A DNA stretch of 64,000 nucleotides from CALAZP01 sp041164265 (GTDB taxonomy: Bacteria; Bacteroidota; Bacteroidia; Chitinophagales; Saprospiraceae). Below the pieces are notes generated by a model. That model was not told where the DNA came from and did no database searches. It worked only from the letters and a program-made list of their open reading frames with translations. Below are positions 59,445 through 64,000 of the stretch, piece by piece (position 1 is the stretch's first letter; every line of letters begins with the position of its first letter). The stretch is taken from assembly GCA_041164265.1 (NCBI GenBank), contig JBEAPR010000045.1, forward strand, positions 1 to 64,000, in the 5' to 3' direction. The translations under genes were made by a program, and so were the position numbers.

Positions 59445-60506
59445 ATGAAAAATGCCATGATTCTTTATTTAGTAGCCAGTGGGCTCGCCGGTTGTTCAAC
59501 AGGCCCCCAGGAGACAGTGCATCAAATGCCACTTCGGCTGGAAAAGGAATTGGACACGACCAAGCTCCTAACTACTATTGCTTTGGGTTCCTGTAATCGA
59601 CAAGACCTTCCACAAGTTTACTGGGACTCCATTAAGGTCCAAGACCCTGATCTTTGGATTTGGTTGGGCGATAATATTTATGGAGATACCGAGGACATGC
59701 TTGTTTTAGAAGCGAAGTATCGACAGCAAAAAACCAATGAACACTACAGTGCATTCATTTCCCAAATTCCTGTAATTGGCATTTGGGACGATCATGATTA
59801 TGGGGTCAATGACGGTGATCAACATTATCCATTTAAGAAGGCCAGTAAGGAGTTGATGTTAGATTTCTTGGATGTTGGGACAGATGCCACGGTTCGAAAA
59901 CGGGAGGGGGCTTATCAATCCTTTTCATTTGGCCCTTCGGGAAAAAAGGTAAAAATTATATTATTGGACGCTCGATACTTTAGAGATACGCTACAAGGTA
60001 CGGGGATGCGTTCAGGCCCTAGGTATTTGCCCAATGAGACTGGGGACATATTGGGGGAGGTGCAATGGAAGTGGTTGGAAAACGAGCTGAGGCAGAGTGA
60101 TGCACAAGTTCACTTAATTGGTTGTGGAATTCAGATGATACCTGAAGAGCAGGGTTTTGAAAAGTGGGCTAATTTTCCTCAAGCTAGAAATCGACTATTA
60201 GCCTTAATATCTGAAATTGATCCTCCAGGATTATTATTGATGAGTGGAGATCGACACATTGCTGAACTTTCCAAATGGCCATTTGCCGAAGGCGAAAAAA
60301 ATATTTACGAACTCACTGCTAGTGGTTTGACGCACACCTGGAGCGGTCTTTTGGTGGAGGAACCTAATCGATATAGGGTGGGCGATTTGTTGGTTTCGAA
60401 AAACTATGGAGTGATTCGAATCAATTGGGATTTTTCTCCTCCTAGATTATCAGTAGCAGTAAGTAGCACGGATAATGAGATTTTGCTGAGGGAGGAACTA
60501 CCTTAA
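59445..60506 (+). CDS. PhoD-like phosphatase, predicted lipoprotein
   Basis: The 353-residue product has a lipobox with Cys17 (VASGLAGCSTG). A metallophosphatase fold of the PhoD family follows: ALGSCNRQDLPQVYWDS, LWIWLGDNIYGDTEDM, VIGIWDDHDYGVNDGDQHYP and LLLMSGDRHIAELSKWP provide the Asp, Asn and His ligands. It should act at the periplasm or cell surface on phosphate esters or diesters. It lies between the Gfo/Idh gene and purC in the same direction, with short gaps (10 and 21 bases). Confidence 0.88.
   Translation: MKNAMILYLVASGLAGCSTGPQETVHQMPLRLEKELDTTKLLTTIALGSCNRQDLPQVYWDSIKVQDPDLWIWLGDNIYGDTEDMLVLEAKYRQQKTNEHYSAFISQIPVIGIWDDHDYGVNDGDQHYPFKKASKELMLDFLDVGTDATVRKREGAYQSFSFGPSGKKVKIILLDARYFRDTLQGTGMRSGPRYLPNETGDILGEVQWKWLENELRQSDAQVHLIGCGIQMIPEEQGFEKWANFPQARNRLLALISEIDPPGLLLMSGDRHIAELSKWPFAEGEKNIYELTASGLTHTWSGLLVEEPNRYRVGDLLVSKNYGVIRINWDFSPPRLSVAVSSTDNEILLREELP
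60285..60293. repeat. Dispersed palindrome copy (GCCGAAGGC form)
   Basis: TTT-GCCGAAGGC-GAAAAAA lies inside the PhoD-like gene, read as Ala-Glu-Gly. The same consensus is read in other frames elsewhere. Confidence 0.5.
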
Positions 60507-60527
60507 CTATACAAACAAAGAAAAAAA

Positions 60528-61487
60528 ATGGAACCTACAATTAAGGAGACCCAGTATATGCTTCCCGGACAGCAAAGTTTTTATAGGGGGAAGGTTCGAG
60601 ATGTATATGATTTAGGAGACCAATTGGTGATGGTAGCTACTGACCGTATTTCAGCTTTCGACTATATTCTCCCCAAACCTATTCCAGGAAAGGGAGCGAT
60701 ATTGAATCAATTGGCTCGTTATTTTTTGGAAGCTACCCGAGATATTGCCCCCAATTGGTTGTTGTCCCAGCCTGACCCTAATGTCAGTATTGGGTGGAAA
60801 TGTGCACCAATAAAAGTAGAAATGGTAATCCGTGGGTATCTAGTGGGTCATGCTTGGCGGGAATACCAGTTAGGTAAGCGGATTTTATGTGGTGTTCCTT
60901 TACCAGAGGGGATGAAAGAGAATGATCCTTTTCCAGAGCCCATTATTACTCCAGCTACAAAGGCAGACGAAGGGCATGATGAGGATATTTCCAGGGCGGA
61001 TATACTGGCAACGGGCTTGGTGTCAGAGGCTGACTACACCATTTTGGAGCATTATACGAGGGCACTTTTTAAGCGAGGAACGGAGATGGCTGCTGAGCGA
61101 GGATTAATTTTAGTAGACACCAAATATGAGTTTGGTAAGCGAGATGGTACTATATATGTTATTGACGAGATTCATACTCCGGACAGCTCCCGTTATTTTT
61201 ATTTAGAAGGTTATGCCGAACGGCAAAAAAAAGGCGAACGGCAACAGCAGTTGAGTAAAGAGTTTGTAAGAGAATGGCTGCTGAGTCATGGCTTTCAGGG
61301 TCTGGAGGGACAACAGATGCCAGAGATGCCCGATACATTTGTGGAGGAAGTCTCTGAGCGGTATCGGGATTTATTTAAAATATTAACGGGGAACCCTTTT
61401 AGATTAGCGGTATCAGCAATGTCGCTGGAGCAACGGATACACAACAATATTAGGAAGGGTCTTTTAGCCCTTGGATATAAGGAATAA
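60528..61487 (+). CDS. purC: SAICAR synthase (phosphoribosylaminoimidazole-succinocarboxamide synthase)
   Basis: PurC joins CAIR and aspartate with ATP in purine synthesis. The 319-residue product carries GKVRDVYDLGDQLVMVATDR, ISAFDYILPKPIPGKG, VEMVIRGYLVGHAWREYQLG, TPATKADEGHDEDIS and DTKYEFGKRDGTIYVIDEIH with TPDSSRYF. This is the longer form of about 300 residues, not the about 240-residue form of E. coli. Its last 38 bases overlap the convergent saccharopine-dehydrogenase-like gene. The third purine gene partners are not in this window. Confidence 0.96.
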   Translation: MEPTIKETQYMLPGQQSFYRGKVRDVYDLGDQLVMVATDRISAFDYILPKPIPGKGAILNQLARYFLEATRDIAPNWLLSQPDPNVSIGWKCAPIKVEMVIRGYLVGHAWREYQLGKRILCGVPLPEGMKENDPFPEPIITPATKADEGHDEDISRADILATGLVSEADYTILEHYTRALFKRGTEMAAERGLILVDTKYEFGKRDGTIYVIDEIHTPDSSRYFYLEGYAERQKKGERQQQLSKEFVREWLLSHGFQGLEGQQMPEMPDTFVEEVSERYRDLFKILTGNPFRLAVSAMSLEQRIHNNIRKGLLALGYKE

Positions 61488-62673
61488 GATGTGGGTAGAT
61501 GGGGTTGAGTTGTCCTTGCTTGGCTATTGTTGCTTTTTGAATGAAGAGGTCTTTTTTTTGATCTAAAAGAGCTGGAATGAGATGGGCAATAATTTGATTG
61601 CCAAAGGATTCTGAGGCATCTCTTGGAATTTCTCCAGGCAGGTTATCCACGGCCATAATATCTATTCCATCGGATTGAAAAGGTGGTATTTCTTTACCGG
61701 TTTGAGGATTAAAACCATAGACAGGGTCTTTTATAGTGGAAGCCCGAAGCGTGGAAGGAATAGACGACATTGGTGCTATATCGCAGGTTACATCAGCGAT
61801 GACTTGAATTTTGAAATCTTCAGATGCCATTTCTTGTTGGGTGAAGAATACTGGAGCCCTATTATCCCAAAATATGCAATTGATAAAAATATCGGCAGTT
61901 TGGTAAAAAGGAATAAATTCCATAGCATAGTTGGTGGGGTCGCGGTAGTAGTCGGTGATATTAAAGGGTCTTTCCAGATTGGATCGCACGTAATCAGAGG
62001 AACGCAGGGTGGTGAAAATGGGATAATGGAAAGACTCATTCAAAAAATCTTTGGGTGAGACCTCGACAAACCCCATATCTATTAAGGTTTTTTGAGCGCC
62101 TTGACCTACTCTTCCAGTCCCTGTAACTACTATTTTTAGCGGAGGCAGTTGAAGGGCCTCGTAAAAAGGGAATACAGCATCGTAATTAGAAAGGGTATAT
62201 AATCTAGGCAGGTCAAAGGTGCTAGTCCTTTTACCGAAGGTATAAAGGGCATTATGGGCGCCTACCATACCAGCAAAAAAACCAAATGCGATAACCCTTT
62301 GATCTTGACGATCCACCATCAATTCATAATCCATAAGAGTGATATTCTTGTCAAGGATGGTCTGAAGCAATCCCCGATTATGAGGTTGTGCTTTGATGGT
62401 ATGAGAAAAAAAACAATAAGTCTTATTTGCAATGAGATGGTTGGGAGGGACTTCTTTAACCCCCAATAAAATATCACAGTCGGAGAGGTCTTCAGATAAA
62501 GGGACATTACAGCGTTGATATTCTTCATCCGTAAAACACCTAATAGGGGAGGGTTGAACTTTGATTGAGAGTTCTGAAAATCGGTTCAATCGTTCGCATT
62601 GATCGGGTATGAGCGGAACTCTCGCATCGGGTGGAGATTTTCCTTCACGGATGATTCCGATTTTTAATGGCAT
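61450..62673 (-). CDS. Saccharopine-dehydrogenase-like (AlaDH/PNT fold) oxidoreductase
   Basis: The 407-residue protein starts KIGIIREGKSPPDARVPLIP, as in alanine dehydrogenase, NAD transhydrogenase and yeast-type saccharopine dehydrogenase (Lys1). It has LLGVKEVPPNHLIANKTYC, FFSHTIKAQPHNRGLLQ and a Rossmann motif IVVTGTGRVGQGAQKTLIDM near residue 185. The late ADVTCDIAPMSSIPSTLRAS fits the Lys1 side of the family. Lysine metabolism is a reasonable inference but the substrate is not proven. It overlaps purC by 38 bases at the 3' ends. Confidence 0.8.
   Translation of the reverse strand: MPLKIGIIREGKSPPDARVPLIPDQCERLNRFSELSIKVQPSPIRCFTDEEYQRCNVPLSEDLSDCDILLGVKEVPPNHLIANKTYCFFSHTIKAQPHNRGLLQTILDKNITLMDYELMVDRQDQRVIAFGFFAGMVGAHNALYTFGKRTSTFDLPRLYTLSNYDAVFPFYEALQLPPLKIVVTGTGRVGQGAQKTLIDMGFVEVSPKDFLNESFHYPIFTTLRSSDYVRSNLERPFNITDYYRDPTNYAMEFIPFYQTADIFINCIFWDNRAPVFFTQQEMASEDFKIQVIADVTCDIAPMSSIPSTLRASTIKDPVYGFNPQTGKEIPPFQSDGIDIMAVDNLPGEIPRDASESFGNQIIAHLIPALLDQKKDLFIQKATIAKQGQLNPIYPHLIPYIQGLKDPS
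62233..62241. repeat. Dispersed palindrome copy (ACCGAAGGT form)
   Basis: TTTT-ACCGAAGGT-ATAAAG lies inside the saccharopine-dehydrogenase-like gene, whose strand reads Thr-Phe-Gly, a third frame for this motif. Confidence 0.5.
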
Positions 62674-62756
62674 TTGGTTAGGTTGTTGTACAAAGTTAAA
62701 AAATTTAAAGAGGTGTGGAACTAATTGAAGGTTGATTTGGTTTTGCTATCGTAAAA

Positions 62757-63134
62757 GGGGACGTACCGGAATTGACAGGACAGTCTACTTTTTAGTAAGC
62801 ATGCCGGAGCAGGTAGTTTACCTCCGTCAACAACTAACTGCGAACTTTTTTTACTTGGCGAATCTAATTACGCCTTGGCTGCCTAAGACCAGGTCTTAAG
62901 AAGCCTTTGTGCCGCTGTGTTTGACGTCCGATACACAACTAGCCGCACATCATCGATTTTCGGGCTGGGTGAATCAAGGGTTCTGATGATTCACTGAGAC
63001 TTAAAGAACTAAGGGTAGTTCAAGACTTGGTTAACGTAGTCGGGCTGCTTCGAAAATTGGAACGTAAACTAAGCATGTAGAAAGCTTCTTAGTGCTTTCT
63101 CTGGACGCGAGTTCGAATCTCGCCGTCTCCACCA
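62757..63134 (+). ncRNA. ssrA: tmRNA
   Basis: tmRNA rescues stalled ribosomes with SmpB. The termini form the tRNA-like acceptor GGGGACG (62757-62763) with CGTCTCC then ACCA at 63124-63134, and the T-arm GCGAGTTCGAATCTCGC lies just before. The 5' part continues TACCGGAATTGACAGGAC, typical of tmRNA. The tag frame is 62857-62886: Gly-Glu-Ser-Asn-Tyr-Ala-Leu-Ala-Ala and stop TAA, with GGC as the predicted resume codon. The 378-base length is normal. CCA is encoded. A strong terminator follows. Confidence 0.96.
62857..62886 (+). other. tmRNA proteolysis-tag reading frame
   Basis: The frame GGC GAA TCT AAT TAC GCC, then TTG GCT GCC TAA, encodes GESNYALAA, ending in the ALAA degron recognised by ClpXP-type proteases. 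The resume codon is assigned by analogy to Bacteroides tags (GENNYALAA, from memory). Confidence 0.75.
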
Positions 63135-63137
63135 AAT

Positions 63138-63176
63138 GCGACAGGTCAGGATAAAAATGACCTGTCGCTTTTTTTA
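63138..63176 (+). terminator. Terminator after ssrA
   Basis: GCGACAGGTCA and TGACCTGTCGC form a perfect 11-pair stem with a 9-base A-rich loop, followed by a T-tract, 3 bases after the CCA end. Confidence 0.9.
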
Positions 63177-63369
63177 TTCCTAACTGGGTTCATGAAAACC
63201 TTCTGCCAAATATTATAGGTTATCTTTTAAAGCAGCAACTATATTACTTACAAGATCTTATGTTGTCCAATAGAATAATCAAGCATTACCAATCTTTCAT
63301 TTTCAGGGTTTATTTTTATATTTAGTGCTAAGACTTGTAAGTTTACTGATTGATTGTTTTTAATTTAGA

Positions 63370-64000
63370 ATGATGACTTCAAAAAGTATATATCCCACTC
63401 TATTTTTCCTGTTTTTAGGTTATAGTGCTATTGCTCAATCTTGGTTTAAGGGAAATTTACACACCCATTCTCTATGGAGTGATGGAGATGATTTTCCAGA
63501 GATGATACTTCAATGGTATAAAGATCATGGCTATCAATTTGTAGCTTTATCTGACCACAATTCTGTAGCAGAGGGAGAATTTTGGTACGAGATAAAGGAG
63601 AGGGAAGTCCGCAATCGTACTTTGGAAAAGTACCTCGATAAATTCGGAGATTGGGTGGAGGTGCGAAGAGAGGCCAACAGCACTTATGTTCGGCTGAAGA
63701 CTTACGAAGAGTATAAAGCAAAAATGGAGATTCCAGAATCATTTACTATTATTCGTTCTGAAGAAGTAACCTCTCAATTCGAGAAAAAGCCTGTACATAT
63801 TAACGTCAGTAATATTCAAGAAAAGATAGAACCCATAAAAGGCAATTCCGTTTTGGATATCATGCAGCAAACTATTAATAAAGTAAGGGAACAGAGAGAA
63901 CAATTCAATATCCCTATGTTTGCTCATATCAATCACCCTAATTTTGGTTACGGAGTAGATGTGGAGGATATGAAAAATCTCAATGGGGAACGTTTTTTTG
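63370..64000 (+). CDS. Secreted PHP-like metallohydrolase (3' end cut by window edge)
   Basis: The frame is open from ATG 63370 to the right edge, about 210 codons with no stop. The start is a signal peptide (YPTLFFLFLGYSAIAQ). The mature part has PHP-domain marks: WFKGNLHTHSLWSDGDDFPE (metal His pair and Asp), QFVALSDHNSVAEGEFW (SDHN) and later MFAHINHPNFGYGVD (third ligand group). PHP proteins hydrolyse phosphate esters; a secreted form may act on extracellular substrates, but this one is not assigned. The 235 bases before it, after ssrA, hold no gene I can support. Confidence 0.8.
   Translation, partial: MMTSKSIYPTLFFLFLGYSAIAQSWFKGNLHTHSLWSDGDDFPEMILQWYKDHGYQFVALSDHNSVAEGEFWYEIKEREVRNRTLEKYLDKFGDWVEVRREANSTYVRLKTYEEYKAKMEIPESFTIIRSEEVTSQFEKKPVHINVSNIQEKIEPIKGNSVLDIMQQTINKVREQREQFNIPMFAHINHPNFGYGVDVEDMKNLNGERFF

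Noticed and set aside
61217..61248. Two close copies of GCGAACGGCAA-like sequence in purC as a mobile repeat
   Set aside because: They lie in frame in a Lys/Glu/Arg/Gln-rich linker and occur only here, so low-complexity coding is sufficient.
1..64000. CRISPR array, insertion sequence, prophage or defence island
   Set aside because: I saw no regular direct-repeat array, no transposase or integrase and no phage genes; gene content is conserved housekeeping and secretion functions.

Overview
This window is chromosomal DNA of a member of the Bacteroidota, probably a gliding, carotenoid-pigmented relative of the Saprospiria/Cytophagia. The evidence is as follows. Promoters match the Bacteroidota sigma-A form (TTTG, about 19 bases, TAnnTTTG). 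Many starts follow A-rich leaders without Shine-Dalgarno sequences. There are type IX secretion/gliding genes (porU, porV, a PorP/SprF protein, gldJ) and a secreted protease with a C-terminal sorting domain. DUF4295 sits in the rpmB-rpmG operon, and the carotenoid gene set crtD-cruF-crtZ fits saproxanthin- or myxol-type pigments. The assignment below phylum level is inference.

Layout. 1-2864: a NIPSNAP-family gene cut by the left edge, divergent from a beta-helix/PA14 lipoprotein. 2878-21691: the str, S10, spc and alpha ribosomal clusters as one co-directional block from rpsL to rplQ, with fusA, secY, map, infA and rpoA. tuf and adk are absent from their common places, and internal promoters precede rpsJ and infA. 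21722-25407: carA, eno, an FtsB/DivIC-like gene and sucD. 25605-31785 (minus): carotenoid genes downstream of a very large NtrY-like histidine kinase. 31843-32236: RNase P RNA. 32239-36180 (minus): an iron-uptake operon with two DtxR-family regulators (one membrane-anchored and fused to FeoA) and a FeoB split into two proteins.

36249-45439: a PepSY-type membrane protein, porV and porU leftward; a PorP/SprF gene, gldJ and murF rightward. 45436-50398: a degenerate arginase-family gene, an OmpA protein, ribA, ftsY, the DUF4295-rpmG-rpmB operon and tRNA-Arg(ACG). 50473-57246: a subtilase, a thioredoxin-like lipoprotein, and an operon of TetR regulator, sulfotransferase-like protein and class IV aminotransferase, divergent from an alpha/alpha-toroid protein. 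57494-64000: a BASS transporter, an oxidoreductase, a PhoD-like phosphatase, purC, a saccharopine-dehydrogenase-like gene, tmRNA (tag GESNYALAA) and a PHP-type gene cut by the right edge.

Most of the window is conserved housekeeping DNA; I see no insertion sequence, prophage or CRISPR array. The least explained items are: a dispersed short palindrome (consensus TTT-NCCGAAGGN' with co-varying end bases, seven copies in several reading frames); the sulfotransferase/aminotransferase pair, which looks like a split form of a plant fusion protein; the membrane-tethered DtxR-FeoA protein beside split FeoB; and the structured leader between rpsJ and rplC.
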